From the NCBI GenBank assembly GCA_958295665.1, contig OY282558.1:47058389-47122388 (forward strand): a DNA stretch of 64,000 bases. The letters run 5' to 3'. Origin of the DNA: Tipula vernalis. Taxonomy: Eukaryota > Arthropoda > Insecta > Diptera > Tipulidae. A program made the position numbers and the translations under genes. Under the pieces are notes generated by a model. That model was given only the letters and a program-made list of their open reading frames with translations, searched no databases and was not told the DNA's origin. Position 1 is the first letter of the stretch, and each line of letters starts with the position of its first letter. This document shows positions 22,561 through 34,684 of the stretch, piece by piece.

Positions 22561-25299
22561 TTTGAATCGAAATCTATAGGCTTACAACCTTAAAACTAAA
22601 TTAAATTTAGCAGAAAATTGCTCTGTGCTGTTTTGGCAGTGCCAATAATTGGGAGTGTCAGAAATTTTCGCAGGCAACATATACATACCAAATCGCCAAT
22701 AGTTGAATTCTTGTTAAATGTTCTGACACGCGATGGAAAATCTTTTATTTTCCGGTTACGGCATCGTCGATTTCATCGTTACTATCTGAAATGCGGTGAT
22801 GATTTGAACGCTCAAATAGAGATGGCGAGGTAGTTAGATATTTTCTTCATAGAATTAGTGATGGCGCACTGTCTAGCACAGACATGGACAACTTCTTAAC
22901 TCGATTTATGTACAAATCTCCTCAATTTTTCTAAAACAAAATTCAGCCGAGGAATGGGGGTTGATCGATTATTTTATGTTACATTCGGACAAGTTAGAGT
23001 CGCCCGGTTAGTAATGAAATCATAAACACGTTTGGCTTATTACACAAAATGGCTTACATTGGTTCATTGGTGCTTTGGAAATTTAGCGACGGGAAACGTG
23101 GCAACGTTCTCTATTTCCCCTTCCTAGTAGCCTTGTAGCACCTGAAGAAGAACATCACTAAAAAGATTGATTCTATTTATGTTCTAAGGCCTTAATTGCT
23201 GTACGATTTAATAAATTTGTGCTCGTTAAGAAGACATTTTATGTTTACTACCCTCATTAATTTAAACATTGCCCATCTGTGATAGAAATTATTTACAGAT
23301 TTTAATGAGCACTTAGTAAATTAATTTTAGGTTTCTATTGAATAAATGTAACTCGCCAAGGGCATTTGAAAATTAATTTTTATATCAAAATAATATTCTC
23401 CATTAACCATAACCATATTTACTAGAATTCCAGCCTCATCTGGAAATATTCATCGGATATGTTGTCAATCGTGTCTAATATAATTTACTTGAAAGGTTTT
23501 TTGTTTTTTATTTAACAACAATCCTCAAAGGGAAAATTATTCGACAACAGCCATAAAGTTTTGCTAAAATAAACTGAAAATTCTACGAATGTGGAAAACT
23601 TTTCATCTTAGAATTCGGCGAAAACTATATTTGTACATATGTATATACTTATGTACATGTAGAACATTAGGGTATTCTTAGTAATTGGTATTTCACCTTG
23701 AATATTGGAAAATTAAGACTTTTCAAATTGATAATTTATTATTGTGCGTTCTGAAAATTAAATTAAAGTAAAAAAAAAAAAATAAAAATCAGGGTTTATT
23801 ATATTAATCCGCACATCTTCCGCAAAAGGTCGGGATTAAATCTACTAAGGTATAAAGGGTATATGTACTCGTATATACATAAAACTAAAATATATTTTCT
23901 TACATCTTACGTAAAAAGGCTACACCGCAGATGAGGCAAATGAAGAAGAAATCCAAAAATAAAAGCACGAAGGTAGCGGCGGGAAGCAAATTTATCACCG
24001 AAAACTTTTTTTTCTTTCCAACTGAGCTTTTTACGTTTTTAATGCGGGAACTTTTTATGAATATTTTTAACTTTATACACACAAATGAATTGTTTTGAAT
24101 GTTTTTATTGCGAACCTACCAAGATTTTATTTTTTATTGTGGTTATTTAGAATTTGTAATGTTTTACTGTGATAATGAAATGGTGGTTTGGGGTGACCGT
24201 GCGGGAAATGCTGAATTTTATTATTTTCTTGAAATTATCAGCAGACGGTAATTTTAAATTATGACCAATAATATTTACTTGTTTTGTTTTATTTTGTTTC
24301 TGTTTCAGGGTCTGGAACAATATATTTAGAAACTTTGTGGATATATATTAACTCTTCATCCCAGGTTAATGGTGCGAATGCAAATTTCTCCCAAAGTCCA
24401 TCACGGTTTGAGTTGGTTTCAATATGTGTTGTTTGCCATCCATGAAGCACAACAGGTAAAATTCGCCTAAAGTTTTCGCCGAGCAGTAGTAACCTTAACA
24501 ACGATTTTGTACAATTTCAGCATCAAATGCTGTAGCGGAATAGGTAATTTGTATTAGTTCCATCACCATCATTCGAAAAAATATCGAAATCTCCTCAATT
24601 TTCCAAAAACTAAATTCAGCCTAAGGACATAGGTTGATCGATTATTTTCGTTTAACGAATTTAAGAGATTAACAAATAGAAAGTCATTTCACATCTGTTA
24701 TCATCTAGGAGGATATTTCCTAGTACATAATATCGATGGTATAATTGTTAGCTTGATATGACATTGAAAAAACTTTCTCTCTTTATTGGTAATGTAAGAA
24801 ATCCAAAACTCATCGGTTACAAAGCGATTAGCCGTCTGTTATATCTAAAATGGTTCTTCTATTTTCGGCATCGTAGATGTTCGGTCAAAACATAACGATT
24901 TTTTTTTACCTAGATCAAGCTAAATAAACTGAACGATTTCAACGAAAATTTTGAATTTTGAGTTCAAGTGAAAATGGATCTTGATTGCCTCTTGGGGGGG
25001 GGGGGGCATCTGTATTCTCAGACGAACTCTGTTACTATGCGTAAAGGAAAAGAGACTTTGCTAACCAAATTAACATTTATATGGAAAGTGTTTAATTGGC
25101 CTCCAAGAAATCATAGATCGTTTCATGCTAAGAGTTCTCTTTCTTGTGAGGAATACTAAAATTTCAGTTAATGGTAGACAATAGAACCAATTTTTGTCGG
25201 ATTTGGAATCTGGTGAGTATACTATAGTTCGATGAATATTGTTGGTCACCTAGAATATAATCATAAATGACCAAATGCTTCATTTAATGTTAATAATTA
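22561..25299. other. No recognised gene; a short duplicated segment
   Basis: An approximately 65-base segment with ATCTCCTCAATTTT and GGTTGATCGATTATTTT occurs at 22915-22975 and again at 24588-24655 in the same orientation, so a diverged interspersed repeat is present. Open frames at 22618-22833, 23900-24082 (minus, hydrophobic) and 24289-24501 (minus, with GLWEKFAFAPLTWDEEL) match nothing I recognise. A run of about 14 G lies at 24992-25006. Confidence 0.45.
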
Positions 25300-27050
25300 A
25301 CTGAATAACTGACGATCTTGATTGTAAGGAAGGGCTCTTCCTATATTTGTCGCAAGTTATTATACATCACCCACATAATAAGAACTTTGTTGTATCGATT
25401 ACTTCTACCCAGTAAATGCGATTTCCTGATGAAAACTTTGTTGCTCTCCCGATCTCTAGAACTTCATAAAGCGACTCATCCGCGATATGTTGATCGCATC
25501 TCATTGAATCGTTGACGCAGATCTACAAAAATAATCTCATGCCGATGCTTGTTGAATGGAAGTTTTTTGACGACATATTTGTTCAGTTTGAGTGTTCATT
25601 GTCGTTATATTTTGTCGTTGAGACAATGAGACATTTCGACAGATTATTCATATACGATACACCAGGCTTAAACGTTGTTAAAATCTTCTTCCTCGGTAAG
25701 CAAGTTGTATACAATTCCCGGTTCTTCTTCTAACGGGTATAGGTAGATCCGTTCCAGCTTGAACGATAGGTCAGATTTGTCGGGTTACTCTTAATTTTGG
25801 CAGCGGGCCCATCAATTGCTATTGTTGTTGGGCTTTATTGTAATCGTATGTTTCATCGGTAATAAGATCGAATGTTTTGCTTCATAATTGATGTCTGCCT
25901 TGCTCGATCTTCCTCCAACCCATAGCAGCTCGTTTCCATTTCAAGAATAATGAATAGAAAGTAAATTAGATTTTTTTGAAAAAGGTAAGTTTTCGTTTAA
26001 AGGTTTGATCTTTAGGATAAAATCCAGCTCGGGCTGTTCTTAACATGGAATACTGCGCTTTTTGATATTGGTTTCTCTTTAGTGTTTCGTTTCCTTTTTG
26101 GAATGACTCATAAACCTTAATACGTAAGCTAAACATTCGGATTAGTAAAATTTATTTGTTGAACACTGTTCTAATATTTTGATATATGGAAACTCCTCAA
26201 ACAAGGCAAGATCCGCTAGATTTTCGGCTGACTTTACTTATTGCCACTGACTTCTGTTGGTTTAAGTTAAAATTTCCGACGTACGTCGATTGGCTATATA
26301 TAGTATGAATCCTTTGGGAATTTTGATAGCCAACTCAGGGTGATGGAAGAATCGGTTTATGAGAAAATTTCAGGTGACTCTTTAAATTTCAATTCTTCAA
26401 CAGTCTTCACCATATAATTCCAATTTTTATACAGATATGGTCTTTATATGTCACACGTTCGTTTTAGCCGCGATTAAATTGGTTTTCGTTGACGAAATGG
26501 TAGATGATGTAGAATTTTTAAGCCTACGGTTATATTGGAGAAAGAAAGCCTATTGGGTCCTAAAATGTCGTTTGACGAAATTATTTACTTTGGATAAATC
26601 AACCTTAAAATAAAAAGGATTGCTAAACAGGAAAGCTCAGGTAGCCAAAAATGGGGGAATGGGGGTGGAGGAATCTTGATGATCCGCAGGAAATCTGTGT
26701 CTGGTTTAATTACTAAGGTTTGCCATTTTTTCTATGTTGGTAGATATTACAAATTCATGTCATCGGAAACGTGGTAGAATTTTTAAAAGATTTTTTCCTC
26801 CAATGGTTGTCCTCTTCGGGCTTGGTAATAACTTACTCCTTTCAAATAATTAAATGTGGTTTCCTTTTGAATGGCAATGGAAGGACAATTATTTGATCAA
26901 TAATTTCATGAATTCTGTACAGGCGTTTTCTTCTTCGGAAAAATGGGGTTGCATTGGCAATTCTTCGGTTTTCCAGTGTTCGAGGCTTAAAATGAAAAGC
27001 AGTCAAGCGAGCTTCACAGCGATTTTTGGATAACTCATTGAAATTTTCAC
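25300..27050 (-). pseudogene. BEL/Pao LTR retrotransposon remnant B (RT to integrase)
   Basis: On the minus strand, pieces of pol follow in the expected order. KTEELPM and SEEENACTEF (about 26920-26985) match the region before RT. GGKNLLKILPRFR and HEFVISTNIEKM (about 26740-26810) match the start of the RT domain. FKVDLSKVNNFVKRH (about 26570-26625) fits the RT/RNase H linker. IPKGFILYIANR and SEILT..NRSQW (about 26230-26315) match the end of RNase H. ELLWVGGRSSKADI (about 25860-25920) and MGPLPKLRV (about 25790-25815) match the integrase zinc-region and its following linker. Frames change repeatedly and stops are common. The part below 25700 is too degraded to assign. No LTR was recognised. 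It directly follows remnant A in the same orientation. Confidence 0.65.
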
Positions 27051-27109
27051 CAATTATACATTCAAATCTTGTGTTAGTTGATCATTCCATCAAGCAACGA
27101 GTTAAAGAA

Positions 27110-29835
27110 TTGATAACTTCCAAGGAGTTGCTTAAAGTATTTTGAGTATCTTCTTTGGTTTTATGCCATTTAATACGAGCTTGCATTGACGTAAGATATT
27201 CGTAATGCCAACGCTTTCAGAACACTTGACTCATTCTGATTATGGCATTGTAGTGTGATAGTCTATTATACGCTAGCTGAGTGGGGTCAGGCTGTTGTAT
27301 TATACCGATGTGATGCCATGGTGTTGAGCGGTCTCGAATTCATGAAGCCTTCTATTTGAACTAGTAATATATGTATTGTAACTCTTCTTGTGTCAGTATT
27401 TTTTCTCCAATTATCTCCATCATCTTTGTCTTAAAATGCCAAGCTACCTTGTATCTTCGAAAAGCTGAATTGGAAATTGGTTGTACATTATTTTTAAGAA
27501 ACGTATTTATTTCCTTTAACTTCGTAGATGCACCTTGAAAATTAGCACTCTTCTGAAAATACATCATTACTGTTACCTCTGCGCGCAAAAACTCGATCAC
27601 TGCTCGGCGAATTGCCAACGTGTTCTAGTCTTGATACTTAAATTGATTTTTTGATTAACCGTACATTTATAAGCTTTTTCTGGTCGTTGAATTCACCTGC
27701 GTTTCAAATAGGTTTGAATGGGATCCGTAAAATCCCGGGGCCCTATTCTCGAATTCCACATCCATTTTCCACATGTGGAAATCTGTCAAAATTCATAAAA
27801 ATTGAAGTTTTTCGGTAGTAAGGGAATATTTCCGAATGGGTATAAGCAGGTGGAAAAAATTCCCCATATAGGAAAATGTCCATGCTGCATGTTTTATATA
27901 CGAATTACAATTTTCGAACGTTTTTGTGTGAAGTTTGACAGATGTACACATGTGGAAAATAAATGTGGAATTCGAGAATAGGCCCCCAGGCCTATATTTA
28001 GAAATGGTCGAATCAATTCTACCCTCTTCTTAGGAAGTTTACCTCTTAGTTAACTCTCGGTTTGGGGGCATTGTTTAATACAAAAGACACATTTCCGTAA
28101 TATTGATTTGATTATATTTCTTCCTTTGATTATCTAGCATTTTCTTCGAATTAGAATTAATAGCAGCGATACCCTCTATGTCTATACATTTGTGAATTTC
28201 GTGACATCGAAATTGGTCGACAGAACTGCAATCGATTTCTGTTTGAGCACCCATTCGCAAAAATGGGCTTAATGATTTGGTTGCGCTCTTACACGAAACT
28301 GCATTACCTTTATTCACATCTTTGATTTCTTCCTTAAAGTCTTATAATTGGTTTGCCAATTACTCGTATATTGAGCTTGGTTGTTTGGTTCAGTTCTTTC
28401 CTTGCGACATAAAGAATAAAACTTCCTGATATTTATCAATGCAGGTATGCCCTTATCATATCTGGAATACATGCTGCATAATTTTTGGATTGTATTATAT
28501 CTCTTCATTGTGGCTGATTTGCAGTTTCTGTTTTCAGAATATTAGCCCAGTTACCAGATTCTTGGCTCAGAAATTCTGGCCCATTCCACCAGTGTGTATA
28601 GATCTTTAATCCCTTTGGAATCAAACCTCTTGAAGGCTTGTAGCATAATCTGCTGGATTAAGTTTGAATGCAATGTGCAGTCACATTCTTCTCGGAAGCA
28701 TCTCTAAAATTTGGCTCATTCTATCCGCCACTCAAGTTTTCCATCTGTTTGTGGTTCGGAAAGCCAATCCAGAACGATAGTCGAATCAGTTTTTGCAATT
28801 GATGTCCTTCTCCAGATGTCATAAAGAGCCACCTAGGTATTGTCATGGCTGATATATCGTTTGCTTCGCCTCTAACGATTTGCCATTGGTTCTGAATTTT
28901 GGCTGGTAGTTTGTAGTCCCATTGCACATCTAATAGCAGCCACAATATTTGAAAAAAAAAAAAAAAAAAAAACCTCTTAATTTTCATTATGTATGGTGAT
29001 AACAGACCAAGAGGAACAAAAAGCCGATTTCCACCGCAACCGCAAAATCTTAATTTCATTAGCATCTTCAGAAATTATCTTTTGGTGTGATGGAAAAGAC
29101 TCAGCTACATTCATCTTGGCTAATACGTATTATACTTTAGTACAAAATGATGTGGCGATCGCTTAGATGTTTCCATATATGCCTATACATTTTCTCAGCA
29201 TCTTTGGTAAAAATATTTTGGTAAACACGTTAGGCGAAAGCGAATATTTCGTCGTTGTAGAAGTTTCCTTGCAAACTCTGTGATGTATTGTAGGTACAAA
29301 TAATCGAATGGATGTTTTGGTGGATCTTTGTTAGCAATTAGCATACATTTTGTTGTTCGAATCTTTAATCTGCTCTGGTTTTAGGATGTCGAAAAACTTG
29401 TTCATACCTAGTTTCTGTACCAATGCTTCCATTATGAATGAATTCTGCGAGCCTTAATCGAGTTAACCGACAAAGTCGCGACTGGCCACGTACATATTGC
29501 GGTTGAGTATTTGCTAACGAATGTTTATTAGTAATAACAAGTCTATTGGCTGGTAGTGACTGGTTACCGGTGAAACGTACGGCATCGGTGGCCTGGTGTA
29601 CCAGCGAATTATGTCTTCTTTGGCAATAATGACATCTTCAGTGTATGTGACATACCGAAACAGTTGAAGCAACGATTTTCAGCATTCACTAATTCTCTTC
29701 GCTTCTCTTCGGTCCACTTTTGGAATTTTGGGCACGTTAATAAAGGATCGCAATCTTTCCTGTGTATGGAATACAACATCACGGCATTGGTTCAAGTTTT
29801 TGAAATTGTTTTCATTTGGGCCACTGTTTTTCGAG
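27110..29835 (-). pseudogene. BEL/Pao LTR retrotransposon remnant A (gag to integrase)
   Basis: On the minus strand the order is gag Cys motif CPKFQKWTEEKRRELV and CFNCFGMSH (29640-29740); a protease-like L-D-stop-G-S-Q-N-S-F-I (about 29420-29460, the stop standing where Q is usual); GGNRLFVPLGLLSPYIMK (about 28980-29040) and IPRWL (about 28825-28850) at the RT/RNase H boundary; TDSTIVLDWLSEPQ (about 28730-28780); KSLSPFLRMG (about 28250-28290); then integrase pieces RPFLNIG (about 28010), DFTDPIQ (about 27715-27735), GASTKLKEINTFLK (about 27485-27530), GEKILTQEEL (about 27370-27400) and HYEYLTSMQARIKWHKTKED (about 27150-27210). RT motifs including the YxDD box are absent: only about 390 bases separate protease and RT end. 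A MITE splits the integrase. Not functional. Confidence 0.75.
27737..27987. mobile_element. MITE inserted in BEL integrase (251 bp)
   Basis: Terminal inverted repeats of 54 bp lie at 27737-27790 and 27934-27987, about 49 of 54 bases matching by eye. Both begin GGGG(C/G)CCTATTCTCGAATTC. The left arm contains the perfect palindrome TTTCCACATGTGGAAA. It has no coding capacity. It separates RPFLNIG from DFTDPIQ of the integrase, which would otherwise be adjacent. No target duplication is clear, so the superfamily is left open. Confidence 0.85.
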
Positions 29836-30147
29836 AGTAGGCTTTGACTGAATCTAGAGCATCAGCCTTTTTCATCGAAAAATCGATTAGTGAATAACAG
29901 ATTGAAAAGAGAAGATTTTAAAAACATCAATATTCGATGTCTCGGTAGCCCACTTACCTCTGATTTTTTGATCTAATTTCTGGATCAGTATGAAAACTAG
30001 CTATGGATCTCTAGATTCTGCTTTACATCCGATAGCCCTTGGTACACGAATAACTTGGGAACCGAGTCTCCAGAGGGTTTGGAGATATGTTCAGACTAGC
30101 TGCATAGTTCTATACACTTGCTTACGAGAACAGCTGCCCGGTTAAGC
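29836..30147. other. No recognised feature
   Basis: Spacer between the minus-strand BEL remnant and the plus-strand LOA remnant. Upstream BEL gag may extend into it, but nothing is assignable. Confidence 0.4.
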
Positions 30148-31790
30148 TAAGAAAGTCCATAAAGATGGTCCCTTAGTGGAACGGGGCGCTGGGTAAACTA
30201 AAAAAAAAATCGAGAAGATTATTCAACAAGGCTAAACGCACTGGTGAAAGTATAAGGTGGCCTTGACGGAATATAATCTCGAATTAATAAGATCCAAAAG
30301 GGCTACCTGGAGGAATTTCTGTGAGGGAATCAATGAATTGCCCTCTGCAGCTCGTCTACAGAAATTTCTTTCCAGGGATCATTCAAATGGTTTAGAACTT
30401 CTCCAGAAGCAAGATGGGAGGTTCACTGGAAACCGGAAGGAAACCTTAGAGGTACTGCTAGAGACCCACTTTCCGGATTCAGTAGTGGTAGGAGCCCAAG
30501 AGGACCCGCATGATCCCTCAAGTGAGGTGGCCTATGCGCCTCACAGTAGGATCTGGAGTCTCTTTGGGAAAATATTCACACCCAGCAAGGTGCGATGGGC
30601 TATAGGGTCTTTCAAACCTTTCAAATCCGCTGGAGGGGATGGTATCTTTCCAGCTTTACTTCAAAAAGGTATTGCGGAAATACTCCCCAGCTTGATCCAG
30701 CTGATTCGGGCAAGTTATACTTTTAACTATATTCCAAAACTGTGGAGGAAGTTAAATGTGGTCCTTATACCAAAAGGGCAGGGGGGGGGGGAGGGGTCGT
30801 CCAGACACCCTGGCTAGGGCATATTGGCCAATTAGCCTCACATCGTTTCTATTGAAATCCTGGACTATCAAATAAGAAGTGAGGTCCTTGAATAGAATCC
30901 GCTGCATCGGGACCAGTTTGCGTATTAAACTGGTAAATCCACTGTGATGGCCCTTAGCGGTCTAGTCACGAGGATTGAAAAAGCAGTGACATATAAAGAA
31001 ATTGCCCTTTGTGCCTTTATGGACATTGACGGGGCGTTTGATAATACAGCTCCCTCGTTAAACGGTACTACTGTTCCTTTTTCCAGCGAGGTTAAATATC
31101 TAGGGGTAATCCTAGATAAAAAACTGAACTGGAAGCAACATTTGATGAAAGTTCAAAATAGAGCCACCAAGGCTTTCTGGGCCTGTCAAAGATTCTATGG
31201 GCGTACTTGGGGACTACTACTACTAAAAAGGCTCTTAGGTCTTATATCGTTGAGTCAAAGCTGGTATGGGATTGTCTGATGGTTATTAAACATCTGGCAG
31301 GCTCAAATAAGGTAACACTTATGTGGCTGCCAGGTCTTACTGGAATGGAAGGAAATGAGGCAGTTGATGGCTTCGCCCGTGAGGGTTGTGCCTCTCCATT
31401 TATTGGACCAGAACCCTTCTGCGGTGTCACTAAGGGACACCTTCGTCTGTCAGGGTTAAGGAGTGTCTTGAACTTAGGAAACCTAAGTTGAGGATTCTTA
31501 CTGGCTTCCTCACAGGTCATGTCCCGCTAAGATATCACCTTAAGAAGATGGGCCTAATTACGACAGATGGATGCCGCTTCTGCGATCTGGAAGCGGAATC
31601 AGCGGAACATGTTCTGTGCCAATGCCCACCCATTTTTCAGCAAAGCTTGCAACATCTAGGAGGGGTGATTTGGCGTCTATTGGAGGGGGGACCAAAGTTA
31701 AGTAGATTAATCTACCAGCTCCGTAACCTTCCAGTAGGGAGCGCATCAAGTGAGCTGTTCTGGTCTTCTCATTAGGCAACTGCTTGATGG
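30148..31790 (+). pseudogene. LOA-clade non-LTR retrotransposon ORF2, internally deleted
   Basis: ORF2 of this clade encodes endonuclease, RT and RNase H. Seen here: a pre-RT segment with KMVP, WNGALGKLKKKSRRLFNKAK (30148-30230); KRATWRNFCEGINELPSAARL (30296-30360); THFPDS (about 30465-30483); the RT start SKVRWAIGSFKPFKSAGGDG (30585-30645) and WRKLNVVLIPKG (30745-30780); FMDIDGAFDN (31015-31045), the first catalytic motif; then directly VKYLGVILDKKLNW (31090-31132). RT motifs between these, including the YADD box, are missing. RNase H is only the C-terminal part, LMWLPGLTGMEGNEAVD (31320-31370) and GPEPFCG. A C-terminal CCHC motif CRFCDLEAESAEHVLCQC lies at 31576-31630. Frames change at about 30820, 31200 and 31490. 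The G-rich run at 30781-30792 breaks one frame. Confidence 0.8.
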
Positions 31791-32340
31791 GTACAATTGT
31801 GTAAGGGGTAACCTGTTCACAATTCGCAAGTGTATGTGCTACCTCCTCGTGGCAACCACTGGTAACTAAGGCCATTTGGCACATTTTTGGCCATTTGGCA
31901 GAGGCTAAAGTACGGCGCTAAAGCAGAAAACCTTGACAAAAAACCCTAATCTAAGGTGGAACAGCATATGCCGATGGATGAATGGCTGATAGGTTAATCA
32001 GTCCAAAATATGCGGACACTGGATACCAGGCAACCTCCAGTTTTATTTAGCATTCCTTTAGTAAAGCTGGGTGACCTACAGGCGATTTGCTATTCCCAGC
32101 ATCGTAAGAGTAAAATCAAACGGAATACGGGGCAGGAGTAGGAATATACGGGAGTGGGACAACCCTCTCGAGGTTATTGCGCTCCAATGCTATAGTCTTT
32201 CTAGCGGAACTACATACTGTAGTAAACCTCTAGGAGGGAGAGCAATAAGCCCAGATAGTATGTATCACGTACCGGGAGGCAGTATTGTCAGGTTCATTAA
32301 AAACCTGAATATTGACTGGACGGATAATTAAGCAAAATAT
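31791..32340 (+). pseudogene. Second LOA-like fragment: leader-like part and RNase H piece
   Basis: 31800-31930 (GTGCTACCTCCTCGTGGCAA, GGTAACTAAG, GGCGCTAAAG) resembles the leader of the LOA-like ORF1 copy at 47880-48000 read on its minus strand. From about 32110 the plus strand reads TEYGAGVGIYGSGTTLSR and an AELHTV part, the N-terminal half of an LOA-type RNase H. It then passes to FIKNLNIDW and a stop at 32331, similar to the FIKDLNLHF end at about 20890. This suggests a copy that lost most of its interior. Confidence 0.5.
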
Positions 32341-32469
32341 GATGCGATGTTCAATTGAATTGGTAATTATTGTGTGAATGGATTTCCATTTTTTCACTGT
32401 TTTGTGTGCTTTTGTTACTTTGTAAAATTTTTTATAATTTGAATGTATTCATTCTTTTTTATAAAAAAT

Positions 32470-32740
32470 GAATTGGTAAATCTATAAAACTTTTGATAAA
32501 TGACGTTTCCTATCGTACCTGTTCTTCAATTTGTTTAACGCTTCAATATAATTTGCATCGGAAATTGGAAGATGTTTTAAAAGGTTAGCGGCTACATCTC
32601 TCAAAAATTCCTTCAAATATTGGATTTTTTGTGCTGTGTTTTCGTGGATCGTGGATGAAAATAAATCATAAAATGATTGCCTCCCTGTACAACTGCCGTA
32701 AAATGGAGCTATACTAATCTAAAGGTAAAACGGAATGTTA
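32470..32740 (-). pseudogene. BEL/Pao gag fragment (N-terminal domain)
   Basis: Minus strand: FYGSCTGRQSFYDLFSSTIH (about 32640-32700), then QKIQYLKEFLRD, ANLLKHLPISDANYIEALNK (about 32535-32595) and LKNRYDRKRHLSK, the conserved gag core of BEL/Pao elements. The same domain occurs in the plus-strand copy at 35135-35330. It lies downstream of a zinc-finger/protease fragment in the same orientation, so it must come from a separate copy or a rearrangement. Confidence 0.75.
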
Positions 32741-32789
32741 ATAAACCGGTTTCTGGATAAAAAATGCGTTGTAATTATCAACGCTTCGA

Positions 32790-33310
32790 ATAAATTAACG
32801 AACTCACTGGTATTTGGCTAGAAGGACGATGGTAGCTGAATGTATTCACCATTATTATTCATTACATGAATTATAGCTGTTGAGAGTATTACTTGTTCGG
32901 TCGTGGTGAAACAATTTGAAACTAACGTTTGGGTGTTACATTGACCGTTAATAGTTACTAATCGGATTGATTTGTTGACTCACCAGACGTTGCGTTAAAA
33001 GCATCTGGATTGTGCAACAAGGTGTTATGTCGTTTGCGGCATATTTTGCAGGACGAAGATCTGCTTTGTGGGATTTGATGTCCTTTACGAAGACAATTTA
33101 CACACAACTAAAGCTGTTTAATTTCTTGAAACCGTTCAGTTGGTGTCAGTTTCAGCAATTGCTCACATTGTTGAATGTAATGACTAGTCGATTTGCATAC
33201 CTTGCACATAGTGCTAGGTTGGCTGGATGATGTCATGAGCGTATGTGATGCTGAATTAGATATTGCGTTTGATGATGATTGATGTGTTATATTTACTTGG
33301 TCCAATAATT
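32790..33310 (-). pseudogene. BEL/Pao gag zinc-finger and protease-start fragment
   Basis: Minus strand: CKVCKSTSHYIQQCEQLLKL (about 33150-33210), LCVNCLRKGHQIPQS (about 33060-33105) and CKICRKRHNTLLH (about 33010-33055) are the three Cys/His motifs usual before the protease in BEL/Pao. STAIIHVMNNNGEYIQL (about 32845-32900) fits the segment leading to the protease. A frame change separates the first and second motifs. Not functional. Confidence 0.75.
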
Positions 33311-34684
33311 AATTAAAGCACTTTGATTCACTTTTAACGTTTAATATAATTTTAATTTAATTTGATTTTTAACCTCTCTGTTCGCCGTTTTATTTTGATA
33401 ATTTGGAGATGACGTCAAACCATAACGCCACTGAATTTGTTGTGAAACTTGCGTTTAGTGTGCCAACACATTTTAGAAGCTAATTGTGCACTTGCAGTAT
33501 TTTTTGAAATTCTTCAGACTCGAGTGGAATTGGTGAGCGTGTATAAAATCAACTGAGTCATGTTTAATCCGCAAACAGTTAATTTCATTGCATAATCCTC
33601 GATTTCCTTTTCCACAGAGTGTTTGCCAGCAGAAACAGTATGTCATTGCCTCTTAATCTCCACAAATACAAAAGCAAGTAACAAACAAACGAAATAAAAA
33701 TCAAATCGAAATAAAATTCTCGTCTTATATCCAAATCCTAAGGATTGTCTAACAAAAACAAAAAAAAATCTAAAAATCTAATTGAAAAAAATAACAAATA
33801 TGTAAATACAATAATAAATACAAATATTTAAATAAGATTATTTCGGAAATGAATTTTACGCGCCGCTCTGTAATGTTTTGTATACAGATCGATCTTTGTG
33901 TACAAAATTTCTTCAACTTCTTTGTAAAAATGCTGCCGAGTATGATTAAATTTCGTGACAAATATAAATTTGCTGGAACCTGGAATAAAAACAAAAATTT
34001 TTTATTTTTTTCTAAGTGAATCCTCCAAAATTAATGGAATTCGCGAGAAACAAAAAATTGGTTATCCGCTGCCTTGCAGAATCGTGATAAGACTGGAATA
34101 CTAAATAACTTTTCAATATTATCTTCTACTCTCTGTGTAAAATGAAAAAAAAAAAAAAAATCAACGGATTCATTCATAATTTAGCGATTTGCTTGATTTA
34201 TTCCCCTTAACATCGTATAACGAATGAATTTCATTTCTGGGGGAACATACGACTTGTACGATTTCTCCTTTAACGATTTGGTATTGTATAGCAAACTGGA
34301 GAAAAGTTATTAAGAGATTCTTTGTTGCATTTGGATGGTAAGGAAGGCATGGTAGTGGTAGCCTATAGAGAACCAAAATTAACAAGTAAATTATGCTGTT
34401 CGTGTAGTTGTTTGTGTGCGTTTTAATTTGAATGAAATTTTAATGGAATGGAATTTGATTTGGGATTGAGCATTGAGACAGTGAACAAATTAAGTTTAGG
34501 TGATGTTAAAATGCTTTAATTCAGATAAAATTATTATTCAAGGCTTGATTAAAAAAATGTAATATAAAATTTATAGGAGCGGAATATTAAAGGAGCTTTT
34601 TAAGCTTATTTTTGCAACTTGTTGTTGGTCCTGGGAAATGATATAGTGTACAGTTATATGGGAAATCAATCATCAATCTTTTAA
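33311..34684. other. Unassigned; possible LTR remnant with TATA box
   Basis: A TATAAAA box at 33542-33548 is followed by GCAAACAGTT at 33571-33580, and AATAAA motifs lie at about 33691 and 33709. This is how an LTR promoter and polyadenylation site would look, and a plus-strand BEL copy starts downstream. No matching second LTR was found. A minus-strand open frame at 34170-34385 (with YQIVKGEIVQVV) faintly resembles the BEL RNase H boundary at 28880 but cannot be assigned. Confidence 0.3.

Noticed and set aside
24992..25006. Poly(G) run, and a similar one at 30781-30792
   Set aside because: Probably a homopolymer of little meaning or an assembly error; no G-quadruplex pattern of four separated runs.
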